Below are positions 9,947-18,216 of a stretch of DNA of 64,000 nucleotides, piece by piece (the stretch's first letter is position 1; every line of letters begins with the position of its first letter). The notes under the pieces were generated by a model. The model searched no databases and was not told the DNA's origin. It saw only the letters and a program-made list of their open reading frames with translations. Both the position numbers and the translations under genes were made by a program. The stretch lies in NCBI RefSeq assembly GCF_014698015.1, contig NZ_JACXBS010000006.1:215149-279148 (forward strand), written 5' to 3'. This stretch comes from Kocuria sp. cx-455 (lineage in GTDB: Bacteria > Actinomycetota > Actinomycetes > Actinomycetales > Micrococcaceae).

Positions 9947-11266
9947 TCAGGCCACCAGTCCGTAGACGATGCCGCTCACGGCCACGAAACCGGCAACCGT
10001 GACGAATACATTGGAAAGCTTGCCGCGGTAGGGCTCCAACGCCGGGAGCTTGCGGATGGCATACATGGGCATCAGGTAGAGAATAATGGCGATGATCGGG
10101 CCCGCAATGGACTCGATGAGCGAAAGAATACTGGGGTTCAGGATGGCGGCCAGCCAGGTGGTCAAGAAAATGAACACGGCGATGGTGATGTTCAGGTTCT
10201 TGTCGCTGACGCGAGAGCCGTCACGGTCCACCATGGAGCGCACGATGCCCGCGGCGCCCTCGGCCGCACCCAGGTAGTGACCGAAGAAGGATGACGCAAT
10301 GGCGGCCAGCGCCACCGCCGGGCCCAGGTAGGCGATGAACGGGCTGCCGTGCTCATTGGCCAGATAGGACAGCACCGGCAGGTTCTGGTCCTTGGCGGCC
10401 TGTAGGCCGGTGGGGCCGAGGGCCAGCACGCAGGACCACACGAAGCCCATGGTGAAGATCACGAGCAACAAGGTGCTGCGCTTCAGCACCGCCGACGCCC
10501 GCTCCGACGCCCCGGCACCGTACTCGCGCTTCAGTGCCACAGAGAACTGCGAGATCGCGGGAGAGTGGTTGAAGGCGAACACCAGCACCGGGATGATGAT
10601 CCAGATGGACATCGCCAACTCACCGAACGAGGGCGCACCGCCGAAACCCTCGAGGTTCCAGCCGGGGATGAGATAGAGACTCACGCCGAACAGGATCAGA
10701 ATCAGCGGGTAGACCAGCCATTGCGTGACGATCAACATGATGCGCTGGCTGGCCAACATCACCAGCATCATCAGTGCGATCAACAACCCGGAGAGCAGCC
10801 ACCGCGGCACGGATGGCAGTCCGAGCTGGTTGACCATGAGGCTGTCCACGGTGTTGGTGATACCCACCCCGTAGATCAGGACAATGGGGAAGATGGCCAG
10901 GAAGTACAGCACGGTGATCACCCGGCCCACCCCCTCGCCGAATGCCTTGCGGGCCACCACGGTGATGTCTTCACCCGGGACCGGGGATGCGCACACGAAA
11001 CGCGAGAGTGCCCGGTGGGACAAATAGGTCATGGGACCGATGAGGATGGTCACGATCAACAGCGGCCACAGACCCCCCAGACCGGCGTTGATGGGCAGGA
11101 ACAGGACTCCTGCGCCCACGGCCGTCCCGAAGAGGGAGATGGTCCAGTTCGTCTCAAAGCGTTTATTGGCCACGCGGCCGGGTCGTTGTATGTTCTCGGG
11201 CCGGTCCGTGGCTGTTGTGGCTGCGAAACCGGTGGTGCTTGTCGCCTCATGGGCTTTGTTCGACAC
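9947..11266 (-). CDS. Amino-acid permease of the HAAAP family (serine transporter SdaC-like)
   Basis: A 439-residue multi-spanning symporter. The first membrane helix NWTISLFGTAVGAGVLFLPI is the hallmark of the hydroxy/aromatic amino-acid permease family (SdaC, TdcC, Mtr, TyrP). Later segments such as SPAISQFSVALKREYG and FFGHYLGAAEG are also characteristic of SdaC/TdcC. It likely imports serine or threonine with H+ or Na+. The start is GTG at 11266 with GGAG seven bases upstream; extending upstream to 11476 adds non-conserved, promoter-containing sequence. A CRP-like site and a second palindrome lie upstream. The serine deaminase often found with sdaC is not adjacent. Confidence 0.85.
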   Translation of the reverse strand: MSNKAHEATSTTGFAATTATDRPENIQRPGRVANKRFETNWTISLFGTAVGAGVLFLPINAGLGGLWPLLIVTILIGPMTYLSHRALSRFVCASPVPGEDITVVARKAFGEGVGRVITVLYFLAIFPIVLIYGVGITNTVDSLMVNQLGLPSVPRWLLSGLLIALMMLVMLASQRIMLIVTQWLVYPLILILFGVSLYLIPGWNLEGFGGAPSFGELAMSIWIIIPVLVFAFNHSPAISQFSVALKREYGAGASERASAVLKRSTLLLVIFTMGFVWSCVLALGPTGLQAAKDQNLPVLSYLANEHGSPFIAYLGPAVALAAIASSFFGHYLGAAEGAAGIVRSMVDRDGSRVSDKNLNITIAVFIFLTTWLAAILNPSILSLIESIAGPIIAIILYLMPMYAIRKLPALEPYRGKLSNVFVTVAGFVAVSGIVYGLVA

Positions 11267-11316
11267 GTTGATCTCCGTGCTGTGGATGAGTGGGGGAGCG
11301 TGGATGTGCTCGTTCT

Positions 11317-11332
11317 CGTGAACTGAGTCACA
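11317..11332 (-). promoter_or_regulatory. CRP/GlxR-like binding site
   Basis: Read on the minus strand it is TGTGACTCAGTTCACG, a match to TGTGA-N6-TCACA at nine of the ten specified bases, centred about 58 bases upstream of the permease start codon. An almost identical site occurs at 38.65 kb. Confidence 0.6.
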
Positions 11333-11352
11333 ACGGTACGTGCGTACGACAA

Positions 11353-11365
11353 ATTGTTCAACAAT
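11353..11365. promoter_or_regulatory. Palindrome ATTGTTCAACAAT, candidate operator
   Basis: A perfect 6+1+6 palindrome between the permease and the divergent MDR reductase, about 90 bases upstream of the permease start. It is markedly A/T-rich for this DNA. Which regulator binds it is unknown. Confidence 0.4.
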
Positions 11366-11523
11366 ACGGCGTTTTTGCGCACCCCGAGCTGCCGCGTGCT
11401 CCTGGCCGCCCGGGCGATCGCCCGTCCCCTTAGAGGTCCTTGAGTTGATGAAGTTTCCAGCGCAGGGTGGAAGCATCGTTTAACCAGAATGCAGCATCGT
11501 CAAGATACGCAAGGGGAATTTTC

Positions 11524-12528
11524 ATGGCACCCACCGAAACTCGTCAGATCGTCCTGGCCGCGCGGCCGCACGGAGCGCCCACGGACGAGAACTTTCGCCT
11601 CGAAACGGCAGCGCTGCCCAGCATGAAGCCCGGGCAGATTCTCGTGCAGAACGAGGTCATGTCCGTGGACCCTTATATGCGCGGCCGCATGAACGACACC
11701 AAGTCATACATCCCACCGTTCCAGATCGATGAGCCGCTCGAGGGCGCCGCGGCCGGCAGCGTGATCGCATCCAAGTCCGAAAAGATCAAGGTGGGCGATC
11801 ACGTCTCGCATCAGCTCGGGTGGCGCGAATTCGCGGTGGTTGACGACGACGCCGCGACCGTCGTCGATGTCGAGGCCGCCTCCGCATCCAAGTACCTGGG
11901 CATCCTCGGCATGCCCGGTCTCACCGCCTACGTGGGGCTCACGGAGATCGCAAAGTTCAAGCAGGGCGACGTCGTGTTCGTCTCCGGCGCGGCCGGCGCC
12001 GTCGGCTCGGCCGTGGGCCAGATCGCCAAGGCGCTGGGGGCGTCCACCGTGATTGGCTCGGCCGGCTCGGCCGAGAAGATCGCTCGCCTGAAGGAATTGG
12101 GTTTCGATGAGGCCTTCAATTACAAGGAGGGCGACGTCAGCGAGTCACTGCAGAAGGCCGCACCCGACGGAATCGACGTGTACTACGACAATGTGGGCGG
12201 CGATCACCTTCAAGCGGCGATCGGGGCGCTGCGCAAGTACGGACGCGTGGCGATGTGCGGGGCCATCTCCCAGTACAACGCCACCGAACCGGAGCCCGGC
12301 CCGACCAATCTGTTCATGGCGGTCGGTAAGGAGCTGAATCTGCGCGGGTTCATTGTGGGCAACCACTACGACCTGGCCCCCGAGTTCCTGGAGCACGCCG
12401 TCGGATGGCTGCAGGATGGCACCCTTCAGGCCGACGAGACGTTCCGCGACGGCCTGGAAAACGCTCCGCAGGCGTTTATTGATCTGCTCGGCGGCGCCAA
12501 CACCGGGAAGATGATCGTGCGGTTGTAA
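11524..12528 (+). CDS. NADP-dependent oxidoreductase, CurA/leukotriene-reductase-like MDR
   Basis: A 334-residue zinc-free medium-chain reductase. It has the N-terminal MSVDPYMRGRM motif typical of prostaglandin/leukotriene reductases and CurA, and the Rossmann motif VSGAAGAVGSAVGQIAKALGA near residues 155-175, followed by VYYDNVGG. Such enzymes reduce the C=C bond of alpha,beta-unsaturated ketones or aldehydes with NADPH. Start ATG at 11524, with AGGGG about eight bases upstream. Probably monocistronic. Confidence 0.88.
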   Translation: MAPTETRQIVLAARPHGAPTDENFRLETAALPSMKPGQILVQNEVMSVDPYMRGRMNDTKSYIPPFQIDEPLEGAAAGSVIASKSEKIKVGDHVSHQLGWREFAVVDDDAATVVDVEAASASKYLGILGMPGLTAYVGLTEIAKFKQGDVVFVSGAAGAVGSAVGQIAKALGASTVIGSAGSAEKIARLKELGFDEAFNYKEGDVSESLQKAAPDGIDVYYDNVGGDHLQAAIGALRKYGRVAMCGAISQYNATEPEPGPTNLFMAVGKELNLRGFIVGNHYDLAPEFLEHAVGWLQDGTLQADETFRDGLENAPQAFIDLLGGANTGKMIVRL

Positions 12529-12768
12529 GGCCCCGCCAGAACATGGACGTGCCTTTCGCCCATTGCGGCGGAGGGCACGTGCATCTGGTGGGTGCAACGC
12601 GCTTGCCAAGACTCTGCAGCTTCGCCTCAGCCGCTGACGTCGCGGGCGATGTGGCCCGGAAACTGGTGGCAACCGGTCTCCCGCCGCGAAACCGTGCGGC
12701 TAGAGTCAAAGAGCGCTTCCCTGTTCTTGTTCGCGGAAGGGCACGTATTCGTCGTCAAAGGAGTCGGC

Positions 12769-14199
12769 ATGCGCGCTGCCACCGGGCAGGAAACCACCTT
12801 CGCCAAGTACAAAGACCCATACATCCTGGACCACGCTCACATTCAAGAGCCTCCTAGTAGATTCGCTCAGAGACTCAAGTTTCTGGGCCCGGGCATGATT
12901 ACAAGCGCGGCCGTTGTCGGCTCCGGCGAGCTACTCACGGCTACTGCGCTGGGCGCGCAAGTCGGTTTCATGTTGTTCTGGCTCGTGCTCGTGTCCACCT
13001 TTGTGAAGGTGTGGGTGCAGGTCGAGCTGGCTCGATGGTCCATCTCGACCGGTAAAGCGGCCATCACTGGCTATAACCAAGTGCCACCTAGAATTGCCGG
13101 CCGAGGTTGGATGGCCTGGCTCGTACTGTTCATGTTCCTTCAGTTCCTGATTGGACAAGCAGGCGTCATTGGCGGTGCCGCGCTAGCATTCTCGATGCTC
13201 TTCCCCATTGGAGGCGACCCCTTCGACTTCATGTCCATCAGCCTCTGGGTCGCGATCCTGGTGGTGATTGCGATTGCGATCCACCTGGCGAATCGGTACG
13301 AGATCGTAGAGAACATTTCCACGGTGCTCGTCATGCTGGTGACGCTTTTCGCGGTGGCCATGGTGTTCCTCATTCAATTCACGGAATACAGCTGGAGCTT
13401 GGGCGACCTGGGAGACGGTCTACGTTTCCAGGTTGCCGCCGGCGCCATGGGCGTGGCACTCGCAATGTTCGGAATGACGGGTGTGGGGGCCGGCGAAATC
13501 ACGGCCTACACGTACTGGGTCGTGGAGAAGGGTTATGCAGCCTGGTCCGGGCCCAACGACGGGTCCCAGGCGTGGGTTGATCGGGCACGCGGATGGATCC
13601 GTGTCATGAAGTTGGACGCATGGGCGTCGTGGATCATTTACACGATTTCCACCATGGCGTTCTACATGCTGGGAGCCGCGGTCCTGCATCCGCAACCCGA
13701 TCTGCGCCCCAAGGGCAATGAGGTCATGACCGTGATCTCGAGCATTTTCGAAACCGCCGTCGGGCAGTGGGGCGGAGCTCTCTTCCTCATCGGGGCAGGG
13801 GTCGCGCTCTTCAAGACCATCTTGGCCAACGTCCCCAGCCTGGGCCGACAGGTCACCAACACCCTTGCCGTGTTCGGGGCCTTCGACTGGACCAACATGG
13901 TGACTCGAGACAAGTGGATGAAGATCGTCATGATCATCCTTCCCATCACCTGGGGCACCCTGGCCATATTCGCCGCCAACCCCCTTGAGCTCGTGATCAT
14001 TGCCGGAATTCTGAACGCCTTGTTCTTGATCGGTGTGGCGATTTCCACCATTTACCTGTCTCGGACCCAAACGGATCCCCAGGTCAAGGACGGCCCGTTC
14101 TTTACTGTCATGCTGCTGATCTCCGCGCTGTCGATCATTGCAGTGGGCGTGCTGTCATTCCGAGACGTCTGGGCACAGATCACCAACTTGTTCGGCTAA
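12769..14199 (+). CDS. Nramp-fold transporter lacking canonical metal-binding motifs
   Basis: A 476-residue polytopic membrane protein of the Nramp superfamily. Helix 1 begins GPGMITSAAVVGSGELLTATALG, matching the Nramp GPxxxxxxxxDPGN region, but the metal-binding Asp-Pro-Gly-Asn is replaced by Gly-Ser-Gly-Glu. Helix 6 (MFGMTGVGAGEITAYTY) lacks the Met-Pro-His motif. It is therefore unlikely to be a manganese importer like MntH. The start is ATG at 12769 with AAAGGAG five bases upstream. The next gene, 55 bp downstream on the same strand, is an idonate-dehydrogenase-like enzyme, so it may import a sugar acid or related organic substrate; that is inference from context. Confidence 0.75.
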   Translation: MRAATGQETTFAKYKDPYILDHAHIQEPPSRFAQRLKFLGPGMITSAAVVGSGELLTATALGAQVGFMLFWLVLVSTFVKVWVQVELARWSISTGKAAITGYNQVPPRIAGRGWMAWLVLFMFLQFLIGQAGVIGGAALAFSMLFPIGGDPFDFMSISLWVAILVVIAIAIHLANRYEIVENISTVLVMLVTLFAVAMVFLIQFTEYSWSLGDLGDGLRFQVAAGAMGVALAMFGMTGVGAGEITAYTYWVVEKGYAAWSGPNDGSQAWVDRARGWIRVMKLDAWASWIIYTISTMAFYMLGAAVLHPQPDLRPKGNEVMTVISSIFETAVGQWGGALFLIGAGVALFKTILANVPSLGRQVTNTLAVFGAFDWTNMVTRDKWMKIVMIILPITWGTLAIFAANPLELVIIAGILNALFLIGVAISTIYLSRTQTDPQVKDGPFFTVMLLISALSIIAVGVLSFRDVWAQITNLFG

Positions 14200-14254
14200 C
14201 GGTTTCAGTTGGTCAGGCCTTAAGTCACCGTTCAAATTCTCAAGGGGATACGAC

Positions 14255-15289
14255 GTGAAAGCTGTAGTTGTCCATCAAGCCCACGACCTGCGCATTGACG
14301 ACATAGATCGCCCGGTCTGCGGTCCGGACGATGTTCTTGTGGCTATGGAATGGGGTGGCATCTGCGGTTCCGATGTGGCCTATGTGCGATCCGGGGTGTC
14401 CGGCACCGCAGTGCTTCGGGATCCCCTGATCTTGGGCCATGAAGTCGCAGGACACATTGCGGAGATCGGCTCGAACGTAGCGGAAACTGGGGCCCTGCGA
14501 ACCGGTCAGCGAGTTTCCGTTCACCCGGCAACTCTCGCGGGGAAACACACGATGGCACCGGCTATGGTGGACCGGACCAATCTCTGGCCCGAGGTTCGCT
14601 ATTTCGGCTCCGCAGCCTTCCAGCCTCACGAGCAAGGGGCATTCTCCGAGTTCCGACTGGTCCGACCGGACCAGATCAGACCGCTTCCCGATAGCGTCAG
14701 CACCAAAGAAGGTGCCTTGGCAGAACCCTTCGGAGTAGCGATTCACGCCGTCAATCGCGCTGGATCCGTGACTGATCAAACGGTACTTGTGAATGGGTGC
14801 GGACCAATTGGCGCACTCGCCGTGGCTGCAGCCAAGGCGCAAGGTGCTCAGGACATCTACGCAGCGGATCTGAGTAAAGCATCGTTGAGGATCGCAGAAC
14901 ACATGGGCGCCAACCACCTCGTTGACGTCACCCAGGGCGAAATGCTTCCGACCGACGTCGACGTTGTCATCGAAGCATCGGGTGCCCCACGAGCGCTCGG
15001 AGGTGTGATCGCGGCCGTGCGACGAGGAGGCGTATTGGTTCAGGTCGGAAACTTGCCCGCGGGTGAGGTCAGCGCCGCATTGGGCAATATTGTCACTCGG
15101 GAGATCGACTACCGCGGGTCGTATCGGTTTGTGGACGAAATCACCGAGGCGATCAGGCTCATGGGCGGGCACGTGGACGTTTCACCACTCATGACCCATG
15201 AGTTCACCCTGGCCGAGGCGCGCGAAGCATTTCGCATTGCGGCCGATCGGGCCTCCGGCTCCAGCAAGGTCATGCTTCGACTTAGCTGA
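14255..15289 (+). CDS. MDR alcohol dehydrogenase, L-idonate 5-dehydrogenase-like
   Basis: A 344-residue medium-chain dehydrogenase. Catalytic-zinc residues are present: GICGSD near residue 35 and GHEVAGH near 60. The stretch RYFGSAAFQPHEQGAFSEF is close to the corresponding part of L-idonate 5-dehydrogenase. The NAD-binding motif is VNGCGPIGALAV. The structural-zinc lobe (about residues 88-110) has lost its four Cys residues: TLAGKHTMAP...NLWPE occupies the place of the usual CxxCxxC...C. Start GTG at 14255 with AAGGGGA upstream. It likely oxidises a sugar acid or polyol delivered by the adjacent transporter. Confidence 0.75.
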   Translation: MKAVVVHQAHDLRIDDIDRPVCGPDDVLVAMEWGGICGSDVAYVRSGVSGTAVLRDPLILGHEVAGHIAEIGSNVAETGALRTGQRVSVHPATLAGKHTMAPAMVDRTNLWPEVRYFGSAAFQPHEQGAFSEFRLVRPDQIRPLPDSVSTKEGALAEPFGVAIHAVNRAGSVTDQTVLVNGCGPIGALAVAAAKAQGAQDIYAADLSKASLRIAEHMGANHLVDVTQGEMLPTDVDVVIEASGAPRALGGVIAAVRRGGVLVQVGNLPAGEVSAALGNIVTREIDYRGSYRFVDEITEAIRLMGGHVDVSPLMTHEFTLAEAREAFRIAADRASGSSKVMLRLS

Positions 15290-15361
15290 AGCTGGTCCAA
15301 TTCCGGAGCGAGCGTCGGCGGCCCACTGTATGGTGTAGATCACATGCAGAGGGAGCATCAC

Positions 15362-15643
15362 ATGCCCATCTATGAGTTCCGGTGCACGCAGTGCGGTGAC
15401 TTCGAGACGTCTCACTCGATGGCAGCCGCGCCCAAGAATCAGCCGTGCCCGGTCTGCGGCGGAGACGCCAGGAAACTGTTCTCAGCCGCAAACCTATCCA
15501 CCCTCAATTCCCCTCGGGCGCGCGCCATTGACCGCGCGGCCCGGACTGCTGAAACACCCGACGTCGTGAGCGGACCCCCAGGACGAGGGCGCCCGGCACC
15601 CACAACGAAAGACCCGCGACACCTCAAACTGCCGCGGCCCTGA
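15362..15643 (+). CDS. FmdB family zinc-ribbon protein
   Basis: A 93-residue protein starting MPIYEFRCTQCGDFE, with a second Cys pair CPVCGG, forming the FmdB-type zinc ribbon. The remaining 50 residues are basic and Pro-rich. FmdB was first described as a putative regulator encoded with formamidase, and here it lies directly upstream of fmdA on the same strand. Start ATG at 15362 with GAGGGAG six bases upstream. Confidence 0.9.
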   Translation: MPIYEFRCTQCGDFETSHSMAAAPKNQPCPVCGGDARKLFSAANLSTLNSPRARAIDRAARTAETPDVVSGPPGRGRPAPTTKDPRHLKLPRP

Positions 15644-15706
15644 AGTGCATTGATTTCACGGCCGCGTCCCTATTGGTCACGGCCGGCAACCGGAAGGACG
15701 CAGGTC

Positions 15707-16957
15707 ATGCCCGAGGTCATTTTTTCACTCGATTCATCCCAGCCCTTCACCTCACAGGAGAAGATCGGCCACAACCGTTGGCACCCGGACATTCGACCCA
15801 TCGCGACACTCAAACGCGGTGAGAGTTACCGCATCGACTGCCGCGAGTGGTTCGACGGTGCCATCAAGAACGACGATTCTGCGGACGACATCCGCGACGC
15901 TCCGCTGAACAAGGTGCATGCACTCTCCGGGCCGTTCGCCATCGAAGGCGCTGAGCCGGGTGACCTGCTGATCGTGGATATCTTGGACGTTGGCTCCATT
16001 CCGCAGGAGCAGGGTGCGCTGGCCGGTCAGGGCTGGGGGTACACCGGCATTTTCGCCCAGAAGAACGGCGGCAGCTTCTTGGTGGACCAGTTCCCCGATG
16101 CCTACAAGGCCGTCTGGGACTTCCAGGGCGGTGAGTGCACATCTCGCCACATTCCCGGGGTTCGGTTCACGGGCATAACCCACCCGGGCTTGATGGGCAC
16201 AGCACCATCGGCAGATCTGCTGAAGAAATGGAACAAACGCGAGGGCGATTTGATTGCCACGGAGCCGAACCGAGTACCTCCCCTTGCCCTGCCCCCTGAG
16301 CCCGACTCGGCGATTCTGGGCACACTGAGCGGCTCGGACTTCGACCGGGTTGCCTCGGAGGCTGCCCGCACGGCCCCACCCCGCGAGAATGGTGGTAATC
16401 AGGACATCAAGAACTTCACCAAAGGTTCCCGCGTTTTCTACCCGGTCTTCGTTTCCGGTGGCCACCTCTCCGTGGGTGACCTACATTTCTCCCAGGGCGA
16501 CGGCGAAATCACGTTCTGCGGCGGCATTGAAATGGGTGGCTTCATCGACATCCACGTGGACGTGATCAAGGGCGGTATGGACACCTACGGAGTCAGCGAG
16601 AACGCGATCTTCATGCCCGGCCGCAACGGGCCGGTCTACTCGGAGTGGCTCGCCTTTTCGGGCACCTCGGTCACGCTCGACGGCGAGCAGCGCTACCTTG
16701 ATTCCCAACTCGCCTATCAGCGCGCGGTCCTGCACGCGATCGATTACCTGGCCAAATTCGGTTGGTCCCCAGAACAGGCGTACTTGCTGCTCGGGGCGGC
16801 TCCGATCGAGGGACGGTTCTCCGGGGTGGTGGACATCCCCAATTCGTGCGCCACGGTGTACTTGCCCACCGAAATCTTCGACGTGAACATTCGGCCCTCC
16901 TCGGACGGTCCCACGCGGGTAGATCCGGGTATCGGGGCGCCGGTAGCCAGGAATTAG
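15707..16957 (+). CDS. fmdA: Formamidase (FmdA/AmdA acetamidase family)
   Basis: A 416-residue FmdA/AmdA amidohydrolase that converts formamide to formate and ammonia. Family sequence is clear along the length: HNRWHPDI near the N-terminus, the GPFAIEGAEPGDLL strand, the HPGLMGTAPS motif, the GGHLSVGDLHFSQGDGE segment and the C-terminal LLLGAAPIEGR and PNSCATVYLP. Start ATG at 15707. It follows the FmdB-like gene by 63 bp and is followed by a good terminator, suggesting a two-gene unit for nitrogen scavenging. Confidence 0.95.
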   Translation: MPEVIFSLDSSQPFTSQEKIGHNRWHPDIRPIATLKRGESYRIDCREWFDGAIKNDDSADDIRDAPLNKVHALSGPFAIEGAEPGDLLIVDILDVGSIPQEQGALAGQGWGYTGIFAQKNGGSFLVDQFPDAYKAVWDFQGGECTSRHIPGVRFTGITHPGLMGTAPSADLLKKWNKREGDLIATEPNRVPPLALPPEPDSAILGTLSGSDFDRVASEAARTAPPRENGGNQDIKNFTKGSRVFYPVFVSGGHLSVGDLHFSQGDGEITFCGGIEMGGFIDIHVDVIKGGMDTYGVSENAIFMPGRNGPVYSEWLAFSGTSVTLDGEQRYLDSQLAYQRAVLHAIDYLAKFGWSPEQAYLLLGAAPIEGRFSGVVDIPNSCATVYLPTEIFDVNIRPSSDGPTRVDPGIGAPVARN

Positions 16958-16990
16958 CAGCCTTAGGCCCCTTGCAGACCGACGTTCGCC

Positions 16991-17030
16991 GTGCGCCCCG
17001 TCCGTTCCAGGGCGGGGTGCACCTTTTTCT
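16991..17030 (+). terminator. Terminator of fmdA
   Basis: Stem GTGCGCCCCGTCC with GGCGGGGTGCAC (one mismatch, one G-T pair) and a short loop, followed by CTTTTTCT. Confidence 0.8.
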
Positions 17031-17121
17031 CAGGGTGACTTCAAGCCTTTTCAACGGGCTCTAAGCAACCACTCCGTACATTCATGGTCGATACCTCAAG
17101 CCGCAGAAAGCAGGACTGACC

Positions 17122-18114
17122 ATGAGCCCAATCTTTGGTAAACGCAGCAACCGATCGTACCCGGCCGCCTCCGAGGGAACCCATGAGACGGCCCAAGACC
17201 AGAAAACCTTCGAGGGTCGCCCGCTGGATCGACAGAACGAGGACGTGGAGGATCAAGGGCTTGCCTTCGACCTCGGCACCCTGGTCTCACGACGCCGCGC
17301 GCTAGGGGTCTTCGGCGCAGGTGCCAGTGTGTTCGCGCTGGCCGCGTGCTCGGCGAACGCAACGAGCACGAGCAGCCCGTCCGCGTCGGCATCGTCTGCG
17401 GCGTCGTCGGCGAGCGCGACTCCCACCGCCACGGCGACCTACGACGAGGAAATGCCGGGAGAAACCGCCGGCCCCTACCCCGGGGACGGATCCAATGGGC
17501 AGGACGCCCTGGAGATCTCGGGGATCGAGCGCAGCGACATCACCACAAGTATCGACGGCGGCGCCACCGCGGACGGTGTGCCCATAACGTTGACCATGAA
17601 CATCGTGGACATGGTCAACAGTAACGGCCCGCTCACCGGTGCGGCCGTGTACGTGTGGCACTGCGACGCGCAGGGAAACTACTCGATGTACTCCGAGGGC
17701 CTGGAGGACGTCACGTACCTGCGTGGTGTGCAGGTGGTCGGCGACGACGGCACGGTCACGTTCAAGACGATCTTCCCCGGCTGCTACATGGGCCGCTGGG
17801 CGCACATCCACTTCGAGGTGTTCCCGGACATCGACTCGATCACGGATGCCTCCAACGCAATCCTCACCTCGCAGATCGCTCTGCCGGAGGACGCGTGCAA
17901 CACGGTGTACGCGCGCTCCGAGTACAGCGGTTCCGCACAGGCACTGGCCGCGGTGACTCTCGACACCGACAACGTGTTCTCCGACGGGTGGGAGATGCAG
18001 ATGGCCGATGTCACCGGAAACGAGAACAGCGGTTACACCGCGCACATCGATGTCCCCATCGACACGAGCACGGAGCCGCAGGCGAGCGGGGGAATGGGAG
18101 CACCCCCCGCCTGA
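17122..18114 (+). CDS. Exported intradiol dioxygenase-like protein (Tat lipoprotein)
   Basis: A 330-residue protein with a Tat signal preceded by ~55 hydrophilic residues: SRRRALGVFGAGASVFALAAC, the Cys forming a lipobox. A long Ser/Ala/Thr linker follows, then a domain similar to the beta subunit of protocatechuate/catechol dioxygenases. The likely iron ligands can be placed: Tyr in GNYSMY, Tyr in PGCYMGRW, and the two His of AHIHFEVF. Intradiol enzymes cleave catechol rings with Fe(III), but this exported group has no settled substrate. It is folded before export if the Tat call is right, consistent with a metal cofactor. Convergent with the sulfur transporter gene. Confidence 0.85.
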   Translation: MSPIFGKRSNRSYPAASEGTHETAQDQKTFEGRPLDRQNEDVEDQGLAFDLGTLVSRRRALGVFGAGASVFALAACSANATSTSSPSASASSAASSASATPTATATYDEEMPGETAGPYPGDGSNGQDALEISGIERSDITTSIDGGATADGVPITLTMNIVDMVNSNGPLTGAAVYVWHCDAQGNYSMYSEGLEDVTYLRGVQVVGDDGTVTFKTIFPGCYMGRWAHIHFEVFPDIDSITDASNAILTSQIALPEDACNTVYARSEYSGSAQALAAVTLDTDNVFSDGWEMQMADVTGNENSGYTAHIDVPIDTSTEPQASGGMGAPPA

Positions 18115-18152
18115 TCCCGAACCCTCGGTCACCAAGGTCACCGGACCACCCG

Positions 18153-18191
18153 AAAAAGCCGACGCCGCCCGCGAAAGTCGCGGGCGGCGTC
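18153..18191 (-). terminator. Strong terminator between convergent genes
   Basis: Perfect 14-bp stem GACGCCGCCCGCGA / TCGCGGGCGGCGTC with a three-base loop. On the minus strand it is followed by GGCTTTTTC, making it a classical terminator for the transporter gene. It could also stop transcripts from the dioxygenase-like gene. Confidence 0.85.
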
Positions 18192-18216
18192 GTCGTCAAT
18201 TGCAGCGGAGGTGAGG

